From positions 1 through 16,532 of the forward strand of contig JAGXHP010000020.1 of NCBI GenBank assembly GCA_024636135.1: a stretch of DNA of 16,532 nt, given 5' to 3'. Shown one piece after another: positions 1 through 7,162 of this stretch. Origin of the DNA: Chloroflexota bacterium. Its GTDB lineage: Bacteria > Chloroflexota > Limnocylindria > QHBO01. Numbering within the stretch: the first letter of the stretch is position 1; each line of letters begins with the position of its first letter. A program made the translations under genes and the position numbers. The notes under the pieces were generated by a model. The model had not been told where the DNA came from. It made no database searches and saw nothing but the letters and a program-made list of their open reading frames with translations.

Positions 1-236
1 CGCAGCAGCTCGGTGCGCTCGGCAGGAATCACGAGGAATCGCGCCTGGTCCTTCCCGACCGGGATCTCGGCGCCACGGCGCAGCACCGCATCGCCGACCA
101 TGGCGGTCCAGTCGACCTCGAATAGAAACGCCAGGCGGCCCCGCACGTACCACAACGCGTCGACCTGGCCAAGGACCTCGGCCGGCGCGCGGATGACCAG
201 CGGAAGGTAGACCCGCCGCTCGTCATCGGTCAGTCG
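1..236 (-). pseudogene. Continuation of the methylase-like gene beyond an in-frame TAA; PD-(D/E)XK nuclease-like segment (partial, runs off left edge)
   Basis: This stretch is in the same frame as the methylase-like gene 237-2552 and begins directly after its TAA stop. It has 78 codons with no further stop to the window edge. The codons are GC-rich in third position and the peptide looks like a real protein core. It contains VDALWY (Asp at codon 26) followed by FEVDWT (Glu at codon 40), the spacing of a strand-turn-strand PD-(D/E)XK nuclease core, although the usual Lys is not evident. No ATG lies in frame before codon 46 (position 101); only a CTG stands just after the stop. The simplest reading is one gene broken by a single base change, since GAA in place of TAA would join the parts smoothly. 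Alternatives are a separate gene with a rare start, stop readthrough, or an assembly error. The nuclease assignment is motif-based and tentative. Confidence 0.55.
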
Positions 237-2552
237 TTAGACGAGCGGGCGGCCTTCGACAACGCGGTCGTGCTCCCGGGCGGCAACCCAGGCTCGCAGG
301 CCGAGCCGATGGCCATAGTCGACGAGGGTGGCGATAACGCGCGCATGGTCGGCCGTCCGCTGCGAGAGGTCGTCCTCGGTCGCCAGCGAGCCGAGCTCAC
401 CCGGCCCGACGTAGGCGGCGAGGCATGCCCGCACGAGCTCCTCATCGGGAGCCTGGAGGCCCGGGAACAGCCGATAGACGCGGTCCAGGAAGCCGGCCTC
501 GTCGATGCGGCCAGCCGTCGAGAGAATCGACCATGTCGCCCATTCGACGCGGTCGGCGAGCGGTCGCTCGGCAAGCTCCGGTCGACGCAACCACCACTGC
601 GGTTGGGCGTCATCGCCGACGCGCACGAGCGATGGATGGTCGTCGCGCCACAGCTCCTCGCGGATGAGGCTGGCGACCATGCGCGGACCGCCGGACTCCA
701 GCCGGTCCGGCGCCGCGGACGCCGCCTCGCCCCGTCCGCCCACCAGTCGTTCCAGGATGCCGGACGACGCGAGCTCGGTGACCACGCACGCCACCACCCG
801 GGTCAGGCCTGCGGGCTCGCCGCGGTCACGCAGCAGGGTCGTCACCGAGCGCTCGATGGCCGATGCCAGATCCGGGTAGGTCAGGTGCCCCGCATCTGCC
901 CCGAGCCGCAGCGGTGCGCCCGGGGTGACCGCGTGGCGCAGCCGGTCCTCGGCCGAGTAGCGTCGGAAGTGGACGGCGATGGCGTCGCCCGACCGACGCG
1001 ACTCCCGGTGGATGACCGCATCGAGGTCAAGGCCTGCCGCGGCGCCCGCCATGGCCACCGCCAACAGCCGTTCCGGCTCGGCGTCCTCGAGCAGCAGCAC
1101 GCACCATCCGCCCGGCTTGAGCGCGCTGGCCGCCGACGCCATCCCATGCCGCAGGGCCGTGATCTCCGCGCCCTCCGGGTGGCCGCCGCCACCAAAGATC
1201 GGCTCGAGGCGAAGGGTCTCGGCCGCCTCTCGCCCCAGCACGACCGCCGTGGAGAGGTACTCGAGCGCGAGCTCGTCAAGCGTGGGGCTGGCACCCGGTG
1301 CCGACAGGATGAGGTCGACCCCGTCCGCTGGAAGGTACTGCCCAACGACCGATGCTCGCGCACGCAGCCAGAGGACGTTGGCGGCGGACATGCCACCCAG
1401 CTCGCCGAAATCGGCGGCAAACCGAACCGGGTGTCGCTCGCCGAACGCCCCGATGACGTCCCGGACCTCGCGATACGCCGCCTCGAACACCTGCCAGAGG
1501 TTCACCTCGCGCTGGTGACGGCTGGCAGGCTGCCGCACGTGGCCCGCGGTGATCCGCAGCGAGGCGACACGTCCGGGGTAGCCGTTCAGGCGGCTGCCGG
1601 GCAGGAGGCAGGAGGCGAGAGCCAGCCGCATGACCGCCGCACTTGGCGTATCCCGGAGCTCGGTATCGATCTTTGCCAGGATCGCGTGGATGGCGTACAG
1701 GTTGCGGGGCGTGTAGAGGTCCAGCAGCTCGTCGACGAGGTCCTCGCGACCATCGAGAACCGGGAACCGACCGCGAAGGTCCTGGTAGGCCGGACTCTGG
1801 CGAACGCCATCGGCCGCCGCGACGGGGAGTGGTTCCGGCCGAACGGTGGACGCGTATCGGGGTCGCTCCTCGACCGACGTCGGCGGATCGAACGGCAGTG
1901 GTGCCGGCGGCGGGCCACCGCCCTCGCCGAGGTCAAGGTCTCCCTCGGCCACGGGCGTCATGCCGATCACCGGCTCCGCCGACGGCGCCTCCGCGCTGTG
2001 ATCGGGGGTGGAGATGCCAAGCTTGGCAAGGTCCACCTCGTCGACCGGCGCGGAACGCTCCTCGGGACCACCGCGACTGATGTCGCAGGCAGGGCACCGA
2101 TAGATCTTGCGGCCAGGAGCATCCCCGTCGCGCGGCCAGATGAACTGCTCGGCCACCACCGGACTGCGGCAGGTCGCGCACCGGGTGGCGTACAGCTCCT
2201 CGATGTGCTGGCGAAGCGGGACGTCGACGCGACGCGACGCCGCGAGCTGGGCGAAGGCGCTGTCCAGCACGGCCGGGTCGGGTGCGGTCATCAGGGCGAT
2301 CGCGGCCATCTGGGCCAGCGGGCTGGCGTCGGCAGCCACGCCTCGCATCCCGGCGGCGATGGCCCGCCGCGCGGTCCAGCCCGTCCCGGCCCATGGGTCG
2401 AGGACGGTGTCGCCGGGCTGCGCGAAGGCGGCCAGCGCGGCATCGAGCTGGTTATCGGCGGGCGAAGGGTGGGAGCGGTCGAAGAGTGCCAGTCCGGGGA
2501 GGCGTCGCGGCAGGATGACGTGGTCGAGTCCTGTCCGCTCCGCCTCGATCAT
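237..2552 (-). CDS. DNA-methylase-like protein, COG1743 type with zinc ribbon, catalytic motif degenerate
   Basis: The protein has 771 residues from ATG 2552. This start is one base after the stop of the upstream TPR gene; the 31 codons open before it overlap that gene and look like noise. SAM-binding motif I is LDPWAGTG (51-58). A zinc ribbon follows with CxxC pairs at Cys125/128 and Cys153/156, then an acidic and Pro-rich linker (about 178-250). YTPRN (290-294) matches the F-TPRQ landmark of Zn-ribbon adenine-specific methylases. Where DPPY is expected after the next strand (VDLIL, 412-416) the sequence reads SAPG (417-420), so methyl transfer looks unlikely. A later strand, GGWCVLLLED (481-490), fits the Rossmann fold. 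The C-terminal 230 residues are helical and unassigned. The frame continues past the stop at 237-239 into a nuclease-like segment, so this product may be truncated. A role in DNA modification, sensing or defence is inference. Confidence 0.78.
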   Translation of the reverse strand: MIEAERTGLDHVILPRRLPGLALFDRSHPSPADNQLDAALAAFAQPGDTVLDPWAGTGWTARRAIAAGMRGVAADASPLAQMAAIALMTAPDPAVLDSAFAQLAASRRVDVPLRQHIEELYATRCATCRSPVVAEQFIWPRDGDAPGRKIYRCPACDISRGGPEERSAPVDEVDLAKLGISTPDHSAEAPSAEPVIGMTPVAEGDLDLGEGGGPPPAPLPFDPPTSVEERPRYASTVRPEPLPVAAADGVRQSPAYQDLRGRFPVLDGREDLVDELLDLYTPRNLYAIHAILAKIDTELRDTPSAAVMRLALASCLLPGSRLNGYPGRVASLRITAGHVRQPASRHQREVNLWQVFEAAYREVRDVIGAFGERHPVRFAADFGELGGMSAANVLWLRARASVVGQYLPADGVDLILSAPGASPTLDELALEYLSTAVVLGREAAETLRLEPIFGGGGHPEGAEITALRHGMASAASALKPGGWCVLLLEDAEPERLLAVAMAGAAAGLDLDAVIHRESRRSGDAIAVHFRRYSAEDRLRHAVTPGAPLRLGADAGHLTYPDLASAIERSVTTLLRDRGEPAGLTRVVACVVTELASSGILERLVGGRGEAASAAPDRLESGGPRMVASLIREELWRDDHPSLVRVGDDAQPQWWLRRPELAERPLADRVEWATWSILSTAGRIDEAGFLDRVYRLFPGLQAPDEELVRACLAAYVGPGELGSLATEDDLSQRTADHARVIATLVDYGHRLGLRAWVAAREHDRVVEGRPLV

Positions 2553-2553
2553 C

Positions 2554-3357
2554 CTATGGCTCTTCTGCCGGCTCCTCTTCGAGTTCGGGCTCACCGGAGT
2601 ATTCGGGAAGGCTGGTGTCGAGCTCCTCGACCTCTTCCTCGTCATCGTAGCGAAGAGCGGACCCCTTCATGTACGGTCTGACGCTCGTTGCGGCCTGTCC
2701 CTGCGACGGGAATGAAACCTTTCCGAAGTTGTTCGGGTGAGTGAACACCTCCCGGATGATGATGAGGACCTCCCCGCCGGCTTCGTGGATGGTCGTGATG
2801 GCGGCCTCGTAGCGATTGCCCGCGGCCATGAGCTTGGTCAGGCGCGCAGCAATCCGGGGCTCGACACTGCCGATCTCCGTGCTTCCCACGTTCGCCACGA
2901 GCTCATCGCCCCTGGCCTGCAGCACGACCGCGTCGCCCGCCGAGAGAGGCGCCAGCGCCCGAGGCGCGGCGAGGTTGATGAGGCGGGCGCGACCGGTCTT
3001 CCCCATCTCCTCGATGAATAGCGTGACCGGAGCCTTCTCCGGCCGGCCCTTGCCGTTAAGGGTGGGCCGGTTGGCGGCCATCATCACCCGCAGGCGCTCG
3101 ATGTTCCGTTGCGCGATCCGGTTCGTGGCGTCGCGCTCCAGGGCCTGTTCGTACGCCTCCAGGGCCTCGGCATGGCGGCCGAGCTCGGCGAGGGCCTTGC
3201 CGAGGCGATTGCAGGCGTCGATGTCCGGTCCCAGCTCGAGGATCTGACGGTTCGCGGTGACCGCTTCCTCCCATTCGCTGCGCGTGGCGTGGGTGATCGC
3301 GGCGTCCGCCAGCTGTCGTCGTTGTCGTGTGGTTGTCTCAGCTTCTCCAAGCGCCAT
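2554..3357 (-). CDS. TPR protein with HIRAN-like middle domain and acidic C-terminal tail
   Basis: The product has 267 residues. Residues 15-90 form about two tetratricopeptide repeats (for example the helix pair around NRLGKALAELGRHAEALEAY), which normally bind protein partners. Residues 108-205 look like a small beta barrel: AGDAVVLQARGDELVANVG, then IGSVEP, then a helix and a last strand. That order resembles HIRAN domains, which bind DNA ends in some repair proteins, but this is a fold impression only. From residue 237 the chain is almost entirely acidic with Pro. It ends one base before the methylase-like gene, so the two are almost certainly co-translated. A good sigma-70-type promoter lies upstream (TTGACA, 17 bases, TACAAG), giving a leader of about 50 bases; the Shine-Dalgarno (GGAGAA, 13 bases before ATG) is poorly placed. 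No signal peptide is seen; it should be cytoplasmic. Confidence 0.75.
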   Translation of the reverse strand: MALGEAETTTRQRRQLADAAITHATRSEWEEAVTANRQILELGPDIDACNRLGKALAELGRHAEALEAYEQALERDATNRIAQRNIERLRVMMAANRPTLNGKGRPEKAPVTLFIEEMGKTGRARLINLAAPRALAPLSAGDAVVLQARGDELVANVGSTEIGSVEPRIAARLTKLMAAGNRYEAAITTIHEAGGEVLIIIREVFTHPNNFGKVSFPSQGQAATSVRPYMKGSALRYDDEEEVEELDTSLPEYSGEPELEEEPAEEP

Positions 3358-3417
3358 GAGCGTTGTGAGCTTCTCCGAGTAACGGGGTCTGCGGCCGAGG
3401 CCGGCCGAAAGCGCCCC

Positions 3418-3446
3418 CTTGTACCACCGGCCCCCGAGGGTGTCAA
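3418..3446 (-). promoter_or_regulatory. Sigma-70-type promoter of the TPR/methylase-like unit
   Basis: On the minus strand a perfect TTGACA (3446-3441) is followed by a 17-base spacer and TACAAG (3423-3418), four of six matches to TATAAT. Transcription would begin near 3411, about 50 bases before the ATG at 3357. It lies just after the hairpin at the end of the upstream operon, as expected for an independent transcription unit. Confidence 0.6.
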
Positions 3447-3449
3447 CGC

Positions 3450-3470
3450 GAGGGCCGCGCGCCGCCCCTC
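3450..3470 (-). terminator. Candidate terminator hairpin of the polX operon
   Basis: GAGGG (3450-3454) pairs with CCCTC (3466-3470); after one mismatch two more pairs form inside, leaving a five-base loop. It overlaps the stop codon of the membrane-protein gene (3469-3471) and sits four bases before the -35 box of the next unit. There is no T-run, so intrinsic termination is uncertain. Confidence 0.35.
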
Positions 3471-4245
3471 AGCCCCGATACAGGAACAGACCGACGATCA
3501 GGCCGAGGATCACCAGGGCACCGAATTCGACCGCCACCCCGCGCCCGGACGCTCCCTGGCGGAGTGCGTCGACCGCCCCGCCCCAGGTGTAGAACGCCAG
3601 CGCGATCAGCGCGGCGATCACGATGATCGGGACGTTGAGCAGGGCCGCGCCGATGCCCACCTGCACCACCACCAACACGTGGAGCAGTGCCTGGCCCACG
3701 CCCTCCACGCCCATCGTCCCTCGCGCTTCCGCGGCCCGCATGGCGAGTGGCAGCGCCATCGCAGCGACGAGCAGCAGCGGGGTGGGCCAGCTCCGCGAGC
3801 CGAACCAGACCAGCAGCCCGGCCGCCGCGCCGAACAGGATGCCGGTGAGCAGCAAGTCCCCGACGGTCCGGCCACCCGTTCCGCGCTCCAACCGCAGCTC
3901 GAGGTAGGTAACCGACCACAGCAGCACCGCAACGATCGGCACCAGCAGAAGGCTCAGCCCGCCGGGGATCAGCCGCCCGAAGACCGTGGCCGAGATGCCC
4001 GCGGTGGCGGGAATCGCATACCTCGCCAGGCCCAGGTCGGAATGCGCCGGGCCGATGACCCGCACCGCCACGACTCCCCCCAGCACGAGCTGCGCTGCGA
4101 CCGCCACGGCGAGCCAGAGCGGCTCGACGAACCAGCCGGTGGCGGCGACGACTGCCTGAGCGATGGCCAGGATTGCGGCGGCCGGCCGATCCACGCGACG
4201 GAGGATGGCCAACCTCCGACGATCGCCGAAAATGCGGGCGATCAT
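3469..4245 (-). CDS. Multi-pass membrane protein of unknown function
   Basis: The protein has 258 residues. A short basic N-terminus (RDRR-type residues within the first 20) precedes eight or nine hydrophobic segments, roughly 21-37, 43-63, 78-90, 95-113, 129-147, 153-168, 184-203, 205-222 and 239-256. The positive-inside rule places the N-terminus in the cytoplasm. I see no transporter signature, catalytic motif or metal-binding cluster, and I do not recognise the family. Its ATG overlaps the polX stop by four bases (ATGA, 4242-4245), so the genes are translationally coupled. Co-expression with a repair polymerase does not by itself reveal a function. The gene ends at a GC hairpin. Confidence 0.7.
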   Translation of the reverse strand: MIARIFGDRRRLAILRRVDRPAAAILAIAQAVVAATGWFVEPLWLAVAVAAQLVLGGVVAVRVIGPAHSDLGLARYAIPATAGISATVFGRLIPGGLSLLLVPIVAVLLWSVTYLELRLERGTGGRTVGDLLLTGILFGAAAGLLVWFGSRSWPTPLLLVAAMALPLAMRAAEARGTMGVEGVGQALLHVLVVVQVGIGAALLNVPIIVIAALIALAFYTWGGAVDALRQGASGRGVAVEFGALVILGLIVGLFLYRG

Positions 4246-5993
4246 CGCAGCATCCCCAGGAGATCGTCCGCGGTCCGTGTGGCCAGGACCTGGTCGGGCC
4301 GTAGCCAGGCACGCCGCGCCAGGTCGACCGCGTACCGCTGTTGACCGAGCTCTTCGGTGCGATGCGCGTCCGAGGCGACGGTGAGCATGGCCCCGGCCTG
4401 GCCGGCCGCCCGGGCGAGCGGGTCGTCGAGGTCGAGCCGTGGACTGCCGTTGATCTCGAGCGCCGTGCCGTGTCGTGCGGCGGCCTCGAAGACGCGGGGC
4501 CAGTCGAGCGGCAGCGGATCGCGCCGGTTGACGATGCGACCCGACGGGTGCGCCAGGACGTCGACGTGCGGGTTCTCGATGGCGGCAAGCGCCCGTCGGG
4601 TGAGCAGCTCGCTCGGCTGGCCACGGCCGGTGTGGATGCTTGCGATCACGACATCGAAGCGGGCCAGCAGTTCGTCCGGGTAGTCCAGCGTGGCGTCGCC
4701 GCGGATCTCGAGCTCCGTCCCATGCAGGATTCGGAACGGGGCGAGCTCGCTGTTCAATCGGCCGATCTCGGTCCCCTGCTCCGCGACTCTCTCGGGCGAC
4801 AGCCCGCGGGCGATGCCGAGCGACGGGGAGTGGTCGGTCAAGACGATGTACTCGAGGCCGCGATCGCGGGCGGCCCGCGCCATGACCTCGATACTGTCGA
4901 CCCCATCGGTCCAGCTCGAGTGGGTATGGGTGTCGCCGCGCACGTCATGGTGGCTGACGACGTCCGGCAGGGAGCCGGTGCGGGCCGCCTCGACCTCGCC
5001 GTCCCCCTTGCGCATCTCCGGCGGGATCCACGGCAGGTCGAGCCGGCCGTACGCCTCATCCTCATCGGCGGCAAGCAGCAGCTCGCCGGTCTCGATGACC
5101 TTGTATCCCTTCTCCGACAGCGACCAGCCGCGATCCAGCGCCATGCCACGCAGCGCGATGTTGTGGTCCTTGTTACCCGTGAAGTGAAGGAGGTGCGTTC
5201 CCCACGCGGCCGGCGGGCACACCATCAGGTCGACCTGTGGGCCGTCGCGCAGGACGATGCTGGACTTGTCGACGCCTGCGTTCAGGACCTTCTCGACCTC
5301 CGGCAGCCCGTCCAACGCCGCGATCACCGCTGCCGGATCGTCCACCGCCGCCAGGAGATCAAGGTCGCCGATCGTAGGGCGACGGCGGCGCAGGGATCCG
5401 GCCGGCTCGATGCGGCGCACGCCGCGCACCGCGCGCAACCGCTTGACCAACCCGGCCACCAGGATGTCGGCGTCGTGAATGAGCAGACGACTCTCGCGGC
5501 GCTCGATCCGCCCGATTGCGTCGAGCACGTTCTGCTCGGTCCGCTGTGACAGCCCCTTCACCCCGCGGAGCCGACCCTCCTCGGCCGCGGCGCGCAGCGC
5601 CTCCACCGAGTCAACACCAAACTCGCCCTGGACGAGGCGGACGGTCTTCGGCCCGATGCCCGGAATGCGGAGCATGCCCAGCACGCCGTCGGGAACCTGG
5701 GCCTTGAGCCGGTCGTGGTACTCGAGCCGTCCGGTTTCGGCCAGCTCCGCCAGCTTGGCGGTCAGTGCCGCGCCAGCCCCGGGCAGCTTGGGTGGATCGC
5801 CCCGCCGATAGAGGGCAGCCACGTCATCGGGGTAGCGCTCCACGGCATCGGCGACGCGGCGGTAGGCGACGGCCTTGTAGACCACCTCACCGAGGATCTC
5901 GAGCATGTCGCCGATCTCGTTGAAGATCCGCGCCAACTCGGCGTTGCTGATCACCGTGCCGTCCGTGCGCGACACGCTGCGGGGTCGAGGCAT
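4242..5993 (-). CDS. polX: DNA polymerase/3'-5' exonuclease PolX
   Basis: From ATG 5993 the protein has 583 residues, the usual length of bacterial PolX. It fills short gaps in base-excision repair, with a family-X polymerase and a metal-dependent PHP 3'-5' exonuclease. The order is standard: N-terminal helical domain (AELARIFNEIGDMLE near 18-32); helix-hairpin-helix PGIGPKT (111-117); nucleotidyltransferase core GSLRRRRPTIGDLDLL (199-214) with Asp210, Asp212 and a third Asp in QVDLM (255); and a PHP domain with DTHTH (354-358), LTDHS, GTELEI, SIHTG, LAHPSGR and SDAH. All metal ligands look intact. A TTG nine bases upstream is also in frame, but a TAGAAT -10 box ends eight bases before the ATG, so the TTG would not be inside the transcript. 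A GTG at codon 14 would give a family-typical N-terminus and cannot be excluded. Confidence 0.93.
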   Translation of the reverse strand: MPRPRSVSRTDGTVISNAELARIFNEIGDMLEILGEVVYKAVAYRRVADAVERYPDDVAALYRRGDPPKLPGAGAALTAKLAELAETGRLEYHDRLKAQVPDGVLGMLRIPGIGPKTVRLVQGEFGVDSVEALRAAAEEGRLRGVKGLSQRTEQNVLDAIGRIERRESRLLIHDADILVAGLVKRLRAVRGVRRIEPAGSLRRRRPTIGDLDLLAAVDDPAAVIAALDGLPEVEKVLNAGVDKSSIVLRDGPQVDLMVCPPAAWGTHLLHFTGNKDHNIALRGMALDRGWSLSEKGYKVIETGELLLAADEDEAYGRLDLPWIPPEMRKGDGEVEAARTGSLPDVVSHHDVRGDTHTHSSWTDGVDSIEVMARAARDRGLEYIVLTDHSPSLGIARGLSPERVAEQGTEIGRLNSELAPFRILHGTELEIRGDATLDYPDELLARFDVVIASIHTGRGQPSELLTRRALAAIENPHVDVLAHPSGRIVNRRDPLPLDWPRVFEAAARHGTALEINGSPRLDLDDPLARAAGQAGAMLTVASDAHRTEELGQQRYAVDLARRAWLRPDQVLATRTADDLLGMLR

Positions 5994-6001
5994 CGCCCGC
6001 A

Positions 6002-6030
6002 ATTCTAGGGCCGCGCCGGCTTGCGGTCAG
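6002..6030 (-). promoter_or_regulatory. polX promoter, predicted leaderless
   Basis: On the minus strand CTGACC (6030-6025, four of six to TTGACA), a 17-base spacer and TAGAAT (6007-6002, five of six). The box ends eight bases before ATG 5993, so the transcript should start at or next to the start codon. Confidence 0.55.
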
Positions 6031-6059
6031 TTGGCAGCCGCTCGAAGAGGTGGGCTGGA

Positions 6060-6065
6060 TAGAAT
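6060..6065 (+). promoter_or_regulatory. corA -10 box
   Basis: TAGAAT on the plus strand matches TATAAT in five of six bases. It puts the start of transcription near 6072 and gives corA a leader of about 24 bases. No clear -35 is seen at 16-18 bases. It is divergent from the polX promoter within the same 100-base gap. Confidence 0.4.
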
Positions 6066-6095
6066 GAGCGCCCCGTTGCCACGATCGAGCGCCCG

Positions 6096-7097
6096 ATGAA
6101 AGCCATTCCCCGACTTCGACGCCGCGAGCATCCCCGGCCGACGCTCCCGATCCCCGGAGAGGAAGCGCGGGGCGAGCCGCGCGTGGAGGTGGTTGAGACC
6201 CACGCGCTGCGGTGGCTCAACATCGACGAGCCACGGCTCGTCGATCGCACCTACCTCAGCGAGTCGTTCGGCTTCCTCGAGCTCGACCTCGAGGACGTCG
6301 CCAGCCACAACCAGCGTCCGAAGGTCGACGAGTACGAGGAGTACTTGTTCCTCGTCATGCAGTTCCCCCGGTTCGACCGGGAGTCGGGTCGGCTCCACGC
6401 CGCCGAGCTCGATATCTTCCTCGGCCCCGACTACGTCATCACGCTGCCGAACGAGGAGATTCTTCCGCTGCCCGCCCTGTTCGAGCGCGCGCAGACGCGC
6501 GAGGACGTCCGTGAGCAGCTGATGACGAAGGGCTCCGGCTTTCTGCTCTACCAGATCCTTGACCGCTGCGTGGATGCCAGCTTCCCGATCCTGGGGCAGC
6601 TCGGGAGACGGCTGCACCGGCTCGAGGACGACATTTTCGAGGGGGGACGATCATCGGAGATCGTCCGCGACATCAGCAACGCCAAGCAGCAGATCATCAA
6701 CTTCCGTGCGGTGATTCGCCCGCAGCGTGCTGTCTTCCGCTCTCTTGAGCGCGCCAAGCAGCGCTACCTGACCGACGACCTCGACATCTACTTCGATGAC
6801 CTGACCGATGCCTCCGAACGCATCTGGGACGTCCTCGAGAACTTCATGGAGATCGTCAACGGCCTCGAGAGCACGAACGAGTCGGTCCTGTCGCATCAGC
6901 TCAACGATGTGCTGCGCATCCTGACCGCGGTGACCGTGATCCTGCTCCCGCTCACCCTGCTGACCGGATTCTTCGGCATGAACGTCGATTTCCCGGGGCA
7001 GGAGCATGGCGCGCTCTACTTCTGGGGCATCGTGGTCACGATGTTCGCGATCCTCATCGGCATGGTGGCGTTCTTCCGACGGCGGGGCTGGCTGTGA
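6096..7097 (+). CDS. corA: CorA-family magnesium/divalent metal ion channel
   Basis: The protein has 333 residues, typical for CorA. It forms a pentameric inner-membrane channel that takes up Mg2+ (Co2+ and Ni2+ in some members). The signature GMN is at 294-296 (FFGMNVDFPG), at the end of the first membrane helix (about 275-293); a second helix (about 307-327) leads to a short basic tail, RRRGW. The long cytoplasmic N-domain has the usual alpha/beta part and the acidic stalk helix (RLHRLEDDIFEGG, about 172-184). The start is ATG 6096 and the Shine-Dalgarno is weak. The gene is alone on its strand, divergent from polX and convergent with the ALDH pair. Members lacking Mg selectivity, such as ZntB-type zinc transporters, share the fold; GMN favours CorA. 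Confidence 0.93.
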   Translation: MKAIPRLRRREHPRPTLPIPGEEARGEPRVEVVETHALRWLNIDEPRLVDRTYLSESFGFLELDLEDVASHNQRPKVDEYEEYLFLVMQFPRFDRESGRLHAAELDIFLGPDYVITLPNEEILPLPALFERAQTREDVREQLMTKGSGFLLYQILDRCVDASFPILGQLGRRLHRLEDDIFEGGRSSEIVRDISNAKQQIINFRAVIRPQRAVFRSLERAKQRYLTDDLDIYFDDLTDASERIWDVLENFMEIVNGLESTNESVLSHQLNDVLRILTAVTVILLPLTLLTGFFGMNVDFPGQEHGALYFWGIVVTMFAILIGMVAFFRRRGWL

Positions 7098-7131
7098 GCG
7101 GTCATTGATACCAGCGCCCTCGTGACGCTTT

Positions 7132-7150
7132 CGCGGCACTCAATGCCGCG
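7132..7150. terminator. Hairpin between convergent corA and the ALDH pair
   Basis: CGCGGCA (7132-7138) pairs perfectly with TGCCGCG (7144-7150) around the loop CTCAA. It sits in the 65-base gap between two converging genes and could serve both strands. No T-run follows on either side. Confidence 0.45.
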
Positions 7151-7162
7151 TGGTTCGCGTGG

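Noticed and set aside
2553..2645. N-terminal extension of the methylase-like protein by 31 codons
   Set aside because: It lies wholly inside the TPR gene in another frame and is Ser/Arg-rich noise. ATG 2552, one base after the TPR stop, is the natural start.
270..2681. Plus-strand open frame of 803 codons opposite the methylase-like gene
   Set aside because: It is an antisense shadow made possible by high GC. Its translation is Arg/Gly/Ala-rich without a recognisable domain, while the minus strand carries clear methylase motifs.
3109..5549. Two long plus-strand open frames opposite the membrane protein and polX (3109-4344 and 4341-5549)
   Set aside because: The opposite strand encodes an intact PolX and a consistent membrane protein; the plus-strand products are low-complexity shadows.
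6064..6099. An 11-codon upstream open frame before corA that ends in ATGA overlap, resembling a magnesium-sensing leader peptide
   Set aside because: Its ATG lies inside the TAGAAT -10 box of corA, so it would not be in the transcript if that promoter is used, and it has no ribosome binding site.
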